Virus record (IMG/VR): IMGVR_UViG_3300011430_000027
Span: 1 to 35,740 of that record
Strand: one strand, 5' to 3'
From: a virus
DNA: 35,740 bases
Shown here: in pieces, positions 1 through 6,994 of the stretch
Position numbering within the stretch: the first letter of the stretch is position 1
How the letters are laid out: the number at the start of each line of letters is the position of its first letter
The notes under the pieces: model-generated
Database searches by the model: none
Told to the model about the DNA's origin: nothing
The model's input: the letters and a program-made list of their open reading frames with translations, nothing else
Position numbers and translations under genes: made by a program

Positions 1-1122
1 ATTCTTCGTCTGGATGACTCAGCGCACCTGCATGCCTTTCTCAACTTCGTCAATATTGGGTCTGGCCAAGTTGCATTGGACGTTGCCAACGGGTTGTTCT
101 TCGGCAATCCAGCGTCAGCCACTCTCGGCATCTTCCATACATATGCCGAGTTCTACAAGCCGGTCAATCTCCCCGCCGCAGGCCGCGTGGGTTACATTGC
201 TGACTCAGATGCCAGCTTGATCGAGGGCGTGCTTGTTGCTAACTATGGCATCACCGCTGGTGGCTTGTTTGCTGGCATGACTCCACATGCAGGCACTGCC
301 ATTGCTGGCTTCGGTGGCTTGTACTTCGTCACTGGCAGTCAGCTCCAAGGCCTTGTGGATTTCAATGGTGCATGGGAGTTGTTCCACGCACTTCGGGTAT
401 CCGAAGGTGGCAACTTCGTGGATATGGTTCCCAATGATCAGCCCTACTCGTCTATCACGAACGCAGGTGTGGTCGAGTATCGGCAGACGGTTTTCAATGA
501 TGGGTCGTGGCATTTCAGCAACCACAGTCTTGGCAGAGACTTCTTCGCCTTCAACTTCCAAGGTGACTCTGCTATCAATGGTCCAGTTCGTTCCACCGTC
601 GGCTTCCGTGCCCTTACGCCAGGTCAGGGCGATCTTGCCTTCGAAGCACAGGTTTTTAGCGGTTCTGTGTTTCTCAACTCATACAACGCCGTACTTGCTC
701 AGTATGGTCCCTTGAACGTTGTTGGTTCCTTCCTCAACCTCATCATTGGTGGATTGGGTGTTGCTCTTAGCATTGACGGTAACCGTGTCATCACCGAGGG
801 TGCCACCGGCTACGAGATGGGCTACAAGGGTGTGCCCTATCTTGGTGATGCGTCAGGTACGCTTGTCCAATCGAACAATGGCAAGAAGTTCACCACGATC
901 GGCAACATCACGGTCCCGACTGGGCTTTCACCAGACTTCACGACTACGCTGGTCAACTTGTCAGGTGTCGCACGGCTCATCACGCAAGGTGCTGGCATGA
1001 CCATGTACTGGGCCGGTCAAGCCGGGGCAACGGGCAACCGTACGCTGTTGAACGGAGGTGTCGCAACTATCACCTTCCTCGCTGCTTCGACCTGCATCAT
1101 CTCAGGTACGGGTCTGTCATGA
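1..1122 (+). CDS. Tail-fibre-like virion protein, C-terminal part (5' partial)
   Basis: The reading frame is open from base 1, so the gene starts outside the window; 373 residues are visible. The sequence is rich in Gly, Ala, Ser, Thr and aromatic residues and has no catalytic motif, as in beta-structured phage appendages. The last ~100 residues (GYKGVPYLGD..., NGKKFTTIG, ITVPTGLS, ending CIISGTGLS) match the pattern I know from C-terminal domains of phage tail fibres and appendages, where a short beta domain caps the protein and may help trimerisation. The stop overlaps the next start (ATGA), so the two are translationally coupled. It heads a run of virion-type genes. The tail-appendage role is inferred from composition and position; host-receptor specificity cannot be read. 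Confidence 0.6.
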   Translation: MLRLDDSAHLHAFLNFVNIGSGQVALDVANGLFFGNPASATLGIFHTYAEFYKPVNLPAAGRVGYIADSDASLIEGVLVANYGITAGGLFAGMTPHAGTAIAGFGGLYFVTGSQLQGLVDFNGAWELFHALRVSEGGNFVDMVPNDQPYSSITNAGVVEYRQTVFNDGSWHFSNHSLGRDFFAFNFQGDSAINGPVRSTVGFRALTPGQGDLAFEAQVFSGSVFLNSYNAVLAQYGPLNVVGSFLNLIIGGLGVALSIDGNRVITEGATGYEMGYKGVPYLGDASGTLVQSNNGKKFTTIGNITVPTGLSPDFTTTLVNLSGVARLITQGAGMTMYWAGQAGATGNRTLLNGGVATITFLAASTCIISGTGLS

Positions 1123-1553
1123 GCGGCATCCACCAGATGCTCTTAGCCTCAGGCCCGCTTGGGGCCGAGACTGACTTTGGCGGCTCATACGAGCGCGAGA
1201 CTCTTGGTGGTGCAACAAGTGCAGCAGTACGGTTCCAGACCAACGGTCAGATCACAAGGTCTGGCACAGGCACGGTCTTAGTTGATTCTGTAGGAGCTGC
1301 CTGGTTCTTCCCGCTTACTACTGTCATTGGTTCACTACGTTGGATCAGGGCCACACTCAATTCAGGTTCGGCCCCCACCTCAGGCGCGCTAGGGACGATC
1401 CAACAGATGAATGTGGAGAGAGTCTGGTCGAACACGCAGTCTGTTCTTGGTTCACGTGTCTCGAACCTGACGATCGAGATATTCGAGGACGCAGCAGGTG
1501 TGAAGCTGCTCAAGTCACAAGTCGTCATCATCCGTGCAACCTTTGCGTCATAA
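1119..1553 (+). CDS. Putative virion/tail appendage protein, 144 aa
   Basis: Starts in the ATGA overlap with the preceding fibre gene and is 144 residues long. No signal peptide, membrane segment or known catalytic motif is visible. Alternating hydrophobic and Ser/Thr/Gly residues (for example FGGSYERETLGG and VSNLTIEIFED) suggest a beta-sandwich. The tight coupling to an upstream fibre-like gene and more beta-rich genes downstream suggest a tail or baseplate component. I do not recognise the family, so the function is inference from context. Confidence 0.5.
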   Translation: MSGIHQMLLASGPLGAETDFGGSYERETLGGATSAAVRFQTNGQITRSGTGTVLVDSVGAAWFFPLTTVIGSLRWIRATLNSGSAPTSGALGTIQQMNVERVWSNTQSVLGSRVSNLTIEIFEDAAGVKLLKSQVVIIRATFAS

Positions 1554-1554
1554 T

Positions 1555-1719
1555 ATGAACCTCAAACTTTCTGATCGTGATCTGGACTACATTGCGAGTC
1601 TGCTTCTCAAGCAGCCACTCGGCGAGTCGCTCCAGCTCTACATGAAGCTGCAGCAGCAAATCGCTGCCCAACAGCAACACGAAGCCGCAGAAGAGAAGGC
1701 TAAGAAAGATGCTGGCTGA
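1555..1719 (+). CDS. Small helical protein, 54 aa, unknown function
   Basis: ATG at 1555 follows the previous stop (1551-1553) by one base; the frame is also open to a GTG at 1534, but ATG after the stop is the natural choice. The protein is predicted helical: an N-terminal amphipathic part (LSDRDLDYIASLLLKQP) and a Gln/Glu/Lys/Ala-rich C-terminus (QQQIAAQQQHEAAEEKAKK) that could form a coiled coil. It overlaps the next gene by 11 bases. Small helical proteins of this kind occur between fibre genes in many phages, but I assign no function. Confidence 0.5.
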   Translation: MNLKLSDRDLDYIASLLLKQPLGESLQLYMKLQQQIAAQQQHEAAEEKAKKDAG

Positions 1720-2323
1720 TCCTGGAGTCAGGGTACACAAGGGTGTCCCTCCTGTTTCGATGTTCTCGAACAGGAGCGGGACACCTATTGTCATTGACCT
1801 ACTCACAGGTAAGCTGTACTATCTTAGCGAGGACAATGTAGTAACACCTGTAGCCACAGGTGGCGGAGGCGGGGGTAGTGTAGACTCGGTGAGTGGTGCT
1901 CCAGGCGAGATCAATGTGGGAGGCACTCCGACTGACCCTGTCATCGGCCTCTCCCCCACAGGCGTCGTGCCTGGTATCTATTCCCCATTGGCTGCTGAGG
2001 TGGACGAGTTCGGACGCATTGTAGAAGCAGCCAACGCACCTCCCCCTCCACCGGCAGGTGTGCAGTCTGTTTCTGGCAGTCCAGGTCGCATCAGCTCAAG
2101 TGGGGGTGACGACCCAATCATCGACCTTGTTGCTACTGGTATCACTCCAGGTACATATCCAGGCGCTACCTTGACTGTGGATGCGTATGGTCGGATCACT
2201 GCTATTGTGGCGGGCGCAGCGGCAATGGTGAGCTTCGTCCTAGGCGCTGATCCCTACATCGAGGTCGTGGCAGCAGCGCTCCCGTTCATCCCCAATGATT
2301 GGGCCCTCGTGGTTTACATATGA
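1709..2323 (+). CDS. Tail appendage protein with tandem beta repeats, 204 aa
   Basis: Contains two tandem copies of a ~60-residue unit: VSGAPGEINVGG...GVVPGIYSPLAAEVDEFGRI followed by VSGSPGRISSSG...GITPGTYPGATLTVDAYGRI. This 'GTY...tVDayGRIta' pattern is typical of bead-like beta repeats in phage tail fibres and viral fibre-like proteins. A Gly6 tract (~residues 51-56) and a Pro5 tract separate the units like flexible linkers. The first ~50 residues are a separate N-terminal segment. It overlaps the upstream gene by 11 bases and the downstream gene by four (ATGA), within the same operon. The fibre/appendage role is inferred from the repeats and neighbours. Confidence 0.6.
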   Translation: MLADPGVRVHKGVPPVSMFSNRSGTPIVIDLLTGKLYYLSEDNVVTPVATGGGGGGSVDSVSGAPGEINVGGTPTDPVIGLSPTGVVPGIYSPLAAEVDEFGRIVEAANAPPPPPAGVQSVSGSPGRISSSGGDDPIIDLVATGITPGTYPGATLTVDAYGRITAIVAGAAAMVSFVLGADPYIEVVAAALPFIPNDWALVVYI

Positions 2324-3297
2324 GTGCTACGCTTACATGGTTCAGCAGTGGTCTGGGTACCAAGACTGGTACCACGATCGCAGCGCTCATCACAGATATG
2401 GCTGCTTTGGTCAATACCAAGCTGGCCGATCCCAATTTCTCTTGGCAGGTCGCGTCGAGTAGCATCGCAGGCAACCCCCATTGGCTGGTGCTGAAGCCGA
2501 AGTCCGGTGCCCCTGGTCGTATCCTGTATATCATTTGGACTGTCTCTCCAGCAGGCAACAATTCTGCCATTCTGGACCTAACCCCCACGACGCTCAACTT
2601 GTATGCATGTTACTTCCCTAATGGCAACACTGATACGCCTAGCAACCTCTTGGCTGCTAGTGGTACGATCATGGGGAACGATACTAATGCGGTGAAGGTA
2701 ACATTTGGTGTGGCTGTATCTACGTTTTATATAGCTAGTTGGGTGCCGTTCTATTTTGATTGTGCTGAAGGGGTGTTCTTCGGATTCTCAAACCCAGCTG
2801 GTGGTACGACGCACTCTGTTGGTGTTGGTGAGCTACTTGTAGATGGGGCCGATAATGCCTATGGGGCAGTCATTTCATTTGGCTCTACAAACTCCAATAC
2901 GTTTGGCTCAAACACATCTGTTCTGCCTTGGGTTGGGACTGTACAACAGGCTGGTGCTGGTAACCAGGCACTCTTCCGCACAAACTATGGCTCACCAAAC
3001 CGCGCGTACTTCATGGCGTGGGCACCGTCAGCAGCTTGGGCTAGCCAGGCAGTCAGCTCCACAGACATCCTCACCAATACAGCCCTGAATCGTGTATGGT
3101 TTGTTCCTGTGCAAGTGTTGGGTCAGACCAAAGGCGAGGGTTTCGCACTCAAACTACGGCAGATTGCCTTTGGTCCCGGTGTCGTGATGCCCTTTTCACA
3201 GTATCAGGCCTCAGGTCCTGTGGTCAGAGCGATCTGCTTCAACCCACTCAACATTGGGGGCAATGGCGCCCCTTGGTTCACCAACTTCAAACTGTAG
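2320..3297 (+). CDS. Putative virion protein, 325 aa
   Basis: ATG at 2320 overlaps the stop of the upstream gene (ATGA); the frame is open slightly further upstream but only to a rare ATT codon, so 2320 is chosen. The first ~110 residues (TWFSSGLGTKTGTTIAAL, FSWQVASSSIAGNPHWLVLKP) form one region. The rest is Gly/Ser/Asn/Phe-rich and looks beta-structured (FGSTNSNTFGSNTSVLPWVG). No enzyme motif, signal peptide or membrane segment is visible. Position at the end of the fibre cluster suggests a tail or adhesion component. The family is not recognised. Confidence 0.5.
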   Translation: MSATLTWFSSGLGTKTGTTIAALITDMAALVNTKLADPNFSWQVASSSIAGNPHWLVLKPKSGAPGRILYIIWTVSPAGNNSAILDLTPTTLNLYACYFPNGNTDTPSNLLAASGTIMGNDTNAVKVTFGVAVSTFYIASWVPFYFDCAEGVFFGFSNPAGGTTHSVGVGELLVDGADNAYGAVISFGSTNSNTFGSNTSVLPWVGTVQQAGAGNQALFRTNYGSPNRAYFMAWAPSAAWASQAVSSTDILTNTALNRVWFVPVQVLGQTKGEGFALKLRQIAFGPGVVMPFSQYQASGPVVRAICFNPLNIGGNGAPWFTNFKL

Positions 3298-3306
3298 GAG
3301 CTTATC

Positions 3307-3597
3307 ATGCCCTCCCCGCAAATCCCTGTGCAACCGTTCCTCAACCCACGTGCGGTCAATGCGGCGCGCGAACAAGCTGCTGGCATGATGCCGCCCCAGA
3401 GCCTGATGCCTCCGGGTATGATGCCTCAAGGTATGCCTCCGGGTATGCAGATGCCACCCCAAGGCATGCCGCAGATGCCCCAGCAGCAACCGATGTCGCC
3501 CAACCCGGCGGTCAACTTCCAGAAGCAGTGGACGCCTGAAGAGCGTGCCATGCAGCAACAGCAGCTGATCAGGATGCTCCGCATGCGGGACCAGTGA
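3307..3597 (+). CDS. Met/Pro/Gln-rich small protein, 96 aa
   Basis: A good Shine-Dalgarno (TAGGAG) lies 8 bases before the ATG at 3307. Residues ~27-65 are a low-complexity tract of short repeats of the form PPGM/PQGM (MMPQGMPPGMQMPPQGMPQ), followed by a charged helical C-terminus (WTPEERAMQQQQLIRMLRMRDQ). This looks like an intrinsically disordered linker or scaffold-like small protein. It overlaps the next gene by one base (TGATG). Function unknown; the low-complexity tract is encoded by near-repeats in the DNA at about 3400-3480. Confidence 0.5.
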   Translation: MPSPQIPVQPFLNPRAVNAAREQAAGMMPPQSLMPPGMMPQGMPPGMQMPPQGMPQMPQQQPMSPNPAVNFQKQWTPEERAMQQQQLIRMLRMRDQ

Positions 3598-4892
3598 TGG
3601 ACGAAATCAAGGCCCTAGAATCAAACCCGTACATCGCGGGTTTGGTCTCCGCGCTGCGTAAAGCACGTGGCGGTGCGCAAGCTATTGGCCAGAAGGTTTT
3701 GCCAGAAGGCTGGGGCGACGTGCCTGCCGATCTACTGTTGCCTGAGAGTGGCATCAAAGAGTGGGAGAATATTGGCTACGGCAACTATCCAATGCATGTC
3801 CCGGAGATGTCGAATATCCCGCAGTTCAAGTCCAACCGCAAGGCAGCTGACGTCCTCGATGCTGTGGGTATGGCCCCCATCGGCGTAGCTACCAAGGCAC
3901 CAGCTGCAACGGCCAAAGCAATCTTTGCCCCTGTCGCTCTGTCGAGAATGAAGACAGCGGACAAGGCCACGGACCTTGTGAAGCAGATCGAACTTGCAGA
4001 GAAGCTACGCGCTAAGGGCGCCTCAAAGCAAGATATCTGGAATGCAGCCAAGCTTGAAGAAGTCAACTATGGCGTGCACTCCTCCCGTGACCCACTTGAA
4101 GGTAAATGGGGGCGTGAAGCCGATGTGACCACAGCCAATACCAAGTTCGCACCATGGTTCGAAGCGACTCAAAACGACAAGACAGACCTTGCGAATAGAC
4201 TAGGTTTCATTGAGACACCTGAGTACCAGCAACTACACATGCCGCGGGAAGACAAACTCCCGCTTTCTATGGCGCTTGACAGTAAAGGTGTGGAGGATCT
4301 TGCAGAGCAGTACCCAGAGCTTGCTAGCATAAACATGCAGTTTCAACCTGGTAGAAACTACTTTGGTCAGTACAATCCAAGTGATTTTACTGCTCAGATT
4401 GGTGGCAAGACCATGTTTGATAGTCGCAAGGACTATCAACCACTTCTTGTAGCTCTACATGAGCTGCAACATGGTGTTCAGCACAAGACTGGCATGCCCT
4501 CAGGCGGCACGCCTGGACCATTGTCTGACAGGACACGGGACCTGCTTCCTGGAGTTCTCAACTACTTGAGACAGTCTGGGGAAGACTGGAATACGCGTCT
4601 TGCCGATCGCCTAGACAAGGGGATGACCACGTCTGACCACAAACGCTACGAGGATCTCATTGGTGAGAAGCAAGCTCGTGCTGCGTCAGATAGGGCAGCC
4701 GCATCACAGTCATACAGAGACATCACTCCCCCATCTATGACTCAAACAGGCATCACAGAAGAGGGTATGCATCCCTACTTGTGGCGCTTGTCTGAGTTCG
4801 GCAATAACATATCATTCACTGGTCCCAATGCCGACCAAGATCAACTTGATTTCTTGTTGCACACGCTTCGGCGTACCAATCTTGTTAAGTAA
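3597..4892 (+). CDS. HELQH metallopeptidase-like / phage polyvalent-type protein, 431 aa
   Basis: Start ATG at 3597 overlaps the previous stop (TGATG). The key feature is LVALHELQHGVQH at residues 284-296, an HExxH zinc-binding motif (His288, Glu289, His292) in the form LHELQHxxQ that I know from phage and mobile-element polyvalent proteins. Residues ~137-175 (KGASKQDIWNA...GKWGREADV) resemble the 'G-x-s-x-x-x-I-W ... GkW' part of large-polyvalent-protein-associated domains that often precede such a peptidase. Residues ~98-115 are Ala-rich and mildly hydrophobic. It is the last gene before an independent promoter. Such proteins may be injected with the DNA or act in the host; that is inference. 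The third zinc ligand is not obvious. Confidence 0.55.
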   Translation: MDEIKALESNPYIAGLVSALRKARGGAQAIGQKVLPEGWGDVPADLLLPESGIKEWENIGYGNYPMHVPEMSNIPQFKSNRKAADVLDAVGMAPIGVATKAPAATAKAIFAPVALSRMKTADKATDLVKQIELAEKLRAKGASKQDIWNAAKLEEVNYGVHSSRDPLEGKWGREADVTTANTKFAPWFEATQNDKTDLANRLGFIETPEYQQLHMPREDKLPLSMALDSKGVEDLAEQYPELASINMQFQPGRNYFGQYNPSDFTAQIGGKTMFDSRKDYQPLLVALHELQHGVQHKTGMPSGGTPGPLSDRTRDLLPGVLNYLRQSGEDWNTRLADRLDKGMTTSDHKRYEDLIGEKQARAASDRAAASQSYRDITPPSMTQTGITEEGMHPYLWRLSEFGNNISFTGPNADQDQLDFLLHTLRRTNLVK

Positions 4893-4955
4893 CAAGATGT
4901 AACAGAGTGTAACAATCATTTACTTGGAGACTATTGGGCGTTATAATAAATACTG
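4889..4955 (+). promoter_or_regulatory. Sigma70 promoter P1 for the exported-protein cassette
   Basis: -35 TTTACT at 4919-4924, a 17-bp spacer, -10 TATAAT at 4942-4947. Directly upstream are three direct repeats beginning GTAACA at 4889, 4899 and 4909, spaced exactly 10 bp (one helical turn). The stretch TGTAACAATCATTTACTTGG is identical to one in the minus-strand promoter at 10425-10473. The start point should be near 4954, giving a ~75-base leader to the ATG at 5030. The 10-bp repeats overlap the end of the HELQH gene. Confidence 0.75.
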
Positions 4956-5029
4956 TTGCGACAACGTGTTGCCGCAATAATCCCGATGTCACGACGGGCA
5001 ACTCGTGGCGTTTTGTTTGGAGATGAAAC

Positions 5030-5416
5030 ATGATGAAGAAGGTCCTCTTTGCCGCCCTGACGGCAGCTTTCGCAGCATCGGCCATGGCCGCCGAGATCGG
5101 TGTCGGCGCAACCAACCTCACGGGCACGCAAGGCTCGGTTTCCGGTGTCACCACCGCCGCGGGTCAGGCCAGCATCGGCAACGGCATCGCGTTCAACGCA
5201 GCGACGGCGGGCAACCGCTCCGGTGCAGCCGTCGTGACCACGGGCGGTGCAGCAGGTGGTGCCTCGGTCGGTGGCACCGGCACCCAGTCGAACGCCAGCA
5301 ACTTCGGCGCCTCGGCCGGCTCTGCGCTGCAGGGCAGCGGCTCGGTGGCCACCGGCGGTGCGGCCCAGACGGGCTCGTTCACCACGAACAAGCTGTACCT
5401 GTTCGTGCTGCCGTGA
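5030..5416 (+). CDS. Exported Gly/Ala/Ser/Thr-rich protein, 128 aa
   Basis: ATG at 5030 (a second ATG follows at 5033) has GGAG seven bases upstream. Residues 1-21 form a clear Sec signal peptide (MMKKVLFAALTAAFAASAMA, cut before AEIG). The mature ~107 residues are low-complexity Gly, Ala, Ser, Thr, Asn and Val with no Cys or Lys until the C-terminus (FTTNKLYLFVLP). Codons nearly all end in C or G, as in the major capsid gene, suggesting strong expression. The first gene after promoter P1, it is followed by a strong terminator, so it can be made in excess of the two genes behind it. I do not recognise the family. A periplasmic or cell-surface role in the infected host, such as exclusion or envelope change, is only a guess. 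Confidence 0.65.
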   Translation: MMKKVLFAALTAAFAASAMAAEIGVGATNLTGTQGSVSGVTTAAGQASIGNGIAFNAATAGNRSGAAVVTTGGAAGGASVGGTGTQSNASNFGASAGSALQGSGSVATGGAAQTGSFTTNKLYLFVLP

Positions 5417-5420
5417 TCCT

Positions 5421-5480
5421 CTGACTGACTCAGTCAGTGTGAGGGCCGGCGCCGTCGGGTTGCCGGCCCTTTTCTGTTTC
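5421..5480 (+). terminator. Rho-independent terminator after the first exported gene
   Basis: Stem GGGCCGGC (5443-5450) pairs with GCCGGCCC (5462-5469), followed by TTTTCTGTTT. Just upstream, 5421-5437 is a near-perfect dyad with 8-bp arms CTGACTGA/TCAGTCAG around one base. Read-through would supply the two downstream exported genes, so this probably sets their ratio to the first. Confidence 0.8.
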
Positions 5481-5500
5481 TCAACCAGCAAGAGGCAACA

Positions 5501-6112
5501 ATGAAACATCTCACCATCTTTGCGGCGTGCCTTCTGGCAATGTCCGCACAAGCACAGGAGGCGACCTCCACGGCTGTGGCAGGGAGCAACGCCCAAGCCG
5601 GTGCCGCATCGCAGGCCGCTGCCGTGTCCGCGAACCAACAGGGCAACGAGCAGAGCATCCAGTTCATCAACACGATCCCCGATGTCCAGAAGTACGAGAC
5701 CCGTGACACGCAGCACATCACCTACAGCGGCAAGCACAGCGTCAAGACCGTCCCTGGCGTGGTTGTCAGTGGCCCTGCGTCGGGACCCTGCAATGGCGCG
5801 TCGGGCGGCGTCGGTATTGCTGGTGTCGGCTTCGGCGTGGGGGCCAACTTCAGCAAGGTCGACGAAGGCTGCGAGGACCGTGAGACCGCACGGATGCTCG
5901 GCATGCTGGGACGCAGTGACCTCGCGCTGCAGCTGCTGATGTCCTCGGAAGTCTGGAAGCGCCACCTGAACCGCATCGCTCTGATGCCCGCGCCGGTGCC
6001 GGTCAAGACGGCAGACGCCGCCGAGATCATCGAGCCGGTTGCCAAGGAGGTCGCCACGGTGCCCCAGGGCGCCGCTCCGATCCCTGCGGTCATCGCGCAA
6101 GGGGTGAAGTGA
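5501..6112 (+). CDS. Exported protein with conserved Cys pair, 203 aa
   Basis: ATG at 5501 with AGAGG ~8 bases upstream. Residues 1-18 are a Sec signal peptide (MKHLTIFAACLLAMSAQA, cut before QE). Next comes an Ala/Ser/Gln-rich segment (~19-52). A compact middle follows with Cys97 (GPASGPCNG) and Cys124 (VDEGCEDRE) around a Gly/Val-rich stretch (GGVGIAGVGFGVGANFS), then a helical part (ETARMLGMLGRSDLALQLL). The C-terminus is Pro/Ala/Val-rich. I recall periplasmic hypothetical proteins in podophages with this 'GPC...G-rich...C-E-x-R/E...MLG..G..DLA' layout, but know no function. The two Cys could form a disulfide in the periplasm. It overlaps the next gene by one base (TGATG). Confidence 0.65.
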   Translation: MKHLTIFAACLLAMSAQAQEATSTAVAGSNAQAGAASQAAAVSANQQGNEQSIQFINTIPDVQKYETRDTQHITYSGKHSVKTVPGVVVSGPASGPCNGASGGVGIAGVGFGVGANFSKVDEGCEDRETARMLGMLGRSDLALQLLMSSEVWKRHLNRIALMPAPVPVKTADAAEIIEPVAKEVATVPQGAAPIPAVIAQGVK

Positions 6113-6429
6113 TGAAGCGCCTCGTCCTCGCCCTTGTGGTGGCGGCGGGGTCAGCCAATGCCCAGATCGACCACACGTTCGATGCAGCATCATGCTGGAC
6201 GTGGTACGGCGGTCTGGGCGCTGTCGGCGCTTACTCCAAGTGCCTGATGGTCGCTGCTCCTCCCCCACCTCCGCCGCCGGCACCGCAGATCGTGACGGTG
6301 CCAGGCCCTGTGCAAGTGATCGAGGTACCGGCACCTCCGGTGAAGTGTGGCCCTCCGCCAAAGAAGCCACCGCCGAAGAAGCCACGTCCCAAGTACGTCT
6401 GCCCTGTGCCGATGGTACCCAAGTTGTAA
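6112..6429 (+). CDS. Exported Pro-rich protein with four Cys, 105 aa
   Basis: ATG at 6112 overlaps the stop of the upstream gene (TGATG); a GTG one codon earlier is less likely. Residues 1-17 are a signal peptide (MKRLVLALVVAAGSANA, cut before QIDH). The mature part has Cys28, Cys44, Cys79 and Cys97, a run of seven Pro after residue 49, and a Lys/Pro-rich C-terminus (PPPKKPPPKKPRPKYVC). There is no lipobox, so it is not an obvious Rz1-type lipoprotein, though a spanin-like or envelope-spanning role cannot be excluded. It is last in the cassette and is followed by two hairpins. Function unknown. Confidence 0.6.
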   Translation: MKRLVLALVVAAGSANAQIDHTFDAASCWTWYGGLGAVGAYSKCLMVAAPPPPPPPAPQIVTVPGPVQVIEVPAPPVKCGPPPKKPPPKKPRPKYVCPVPMVPKL

Positions 6430-6471
6430 GCGGGGGCCTGCGGTAGCAGGCGTTGCCAGCAGTCTTTCGGC

Positions 6472-6538
6472 CCCGGTTCTCTGCTCCCCTCCACCAGAAC
6501 CGGGCACTATATGGCGCATTGCGCCATATATTTTTTCT
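6472..6538 (+). terminator. Terminator pair ending the plus-strand cassette
   Basis: First hairpin: CCCGGTTCT (6472-6480) pairs with AGAACCGGG (6496-6504). Second: TATATGGCG (6508-6516) pairs with CGCCATATA (6522-6530), followed by six T and CT. The second has the form of a strong intrinsic terminator for plus-strand transcription, at the junction with the convergent minus-strand block. Confidence 0.75.
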
Positions 6539-6546
6539 ATAGTAGA

Positions 6547-6639
6547 TTTTAAGGGAGCAAAAAAATTCGAGGCCGTTGCGATACGTACTCTGAGGCATTT
6601 TTCGCTCCTTTAATACTCCTTTAATCGATTAAAGGAGTA
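6547..6639. repeat. Inverted-repeat element A with a perfect 26-bp palindrome
   Basis: TTAAGGGAGCAAAAAA (6549-6564) faces TTTTTCGCTCCTTTAA near 6598-6613, matching at 14 of 16 positions across a ~35-base loop that contains GGCCGTTGC. Directly behind it, 6614-6639 is a perfect 26-bp palindrome with half-site TACTCCTTTAATC. A similar arrangement (element B) lies at 21932-22006, at the other end of the minus-strand block. Role unknown. Confidence 0.5.
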
Positions 6640-6662
6640 AAAGAATGGCCACCGAAGTGGCC
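6638..6662 (-). terminator. Minus-strand terminator with UUCG loop
   Basis: On the minus strand GGCCAC-TTCG-GTGGCC (6662-6647) is followed by ATTCTTTT. A 6-bp GC-rich stem with a stable UUCG tetraloop and a T-rich tail ends the early block, 15 bases after the last stop codon. Confidence 0.65.
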
Positions 6663-6676
6663 GTTGTGCGTCGGGC

Positions 6677-6994
6677 TTAGGACTTCTTTGCCTGCAGGCG
6701 CTCAAGAACGGCACGCACGATCAAGCGCAGCGTGTCTACGTGGAATGCCTCTTGGCACTCAGGCAGCAGATTCTCGATCCAGTTATCGCAACGGCCCCAT
6801 GGTCCACTAAGCAGAGTATCCATCGCCGCGCGAACGGCTTCGTCTTCACTTAGCGCCTGCTGCGGCACGTTGCTAGGGCGTACCCACTGCTCCAAAGGAA
6901 TGCCTTCGGGGTGTTGGTTATCAATGACGGTGACGGAATAGGTGGGCTCTGCATGCTGCGGCAGCGCCTTCTCGATAGCTTTGGCTTTTGTCAT
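6677..6994 (-). CDS. Hypothetical protein, 105 aa, last gene of early block
   Basis: ATG at 6994 has GGAG ten bases upstream and overlaps the stop of the preceding gene (ATGA type). The protein is soluble and mixed alpha/beta: residues 1-40 include TYSVTVIDNQHPEG, residues ~48-105 look helical (DEAVRAAMDTLLSG, DTLRLIVRAVLERLQAKK). Two Cys (CDNW, PECQ) are present without a zinc-finger pattern. No family recognised. It is the distal gene of the long minus-strand run and is followed by a terminator. Confidence 0.5.
   Translation of the reverse strand: MTKAKAIEKALPQHAEPTYSVTVIDNQHPEGIPLEQWVRPSNVPQQALSEDEAVRAAMDTLLSGPWGRCDNWIENLLPECQEAFHVDTLRLIVRAVLERLQAKKS

Noticed and set aside
1709-3297. Variable region of a diversity-generating retroelement in the tail genes
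   Set aside because: No reverse transcriptase, template repeat or accessory gene is visible in the window.
4931-6598. A 555-codon open frame on the minus strand across the exported-protein cassette
   Set aside because: It is the complement of three genes with signal peptides, ribosome sites and terminators; composition is Arg/His/Gly nonsense produced by high GC.
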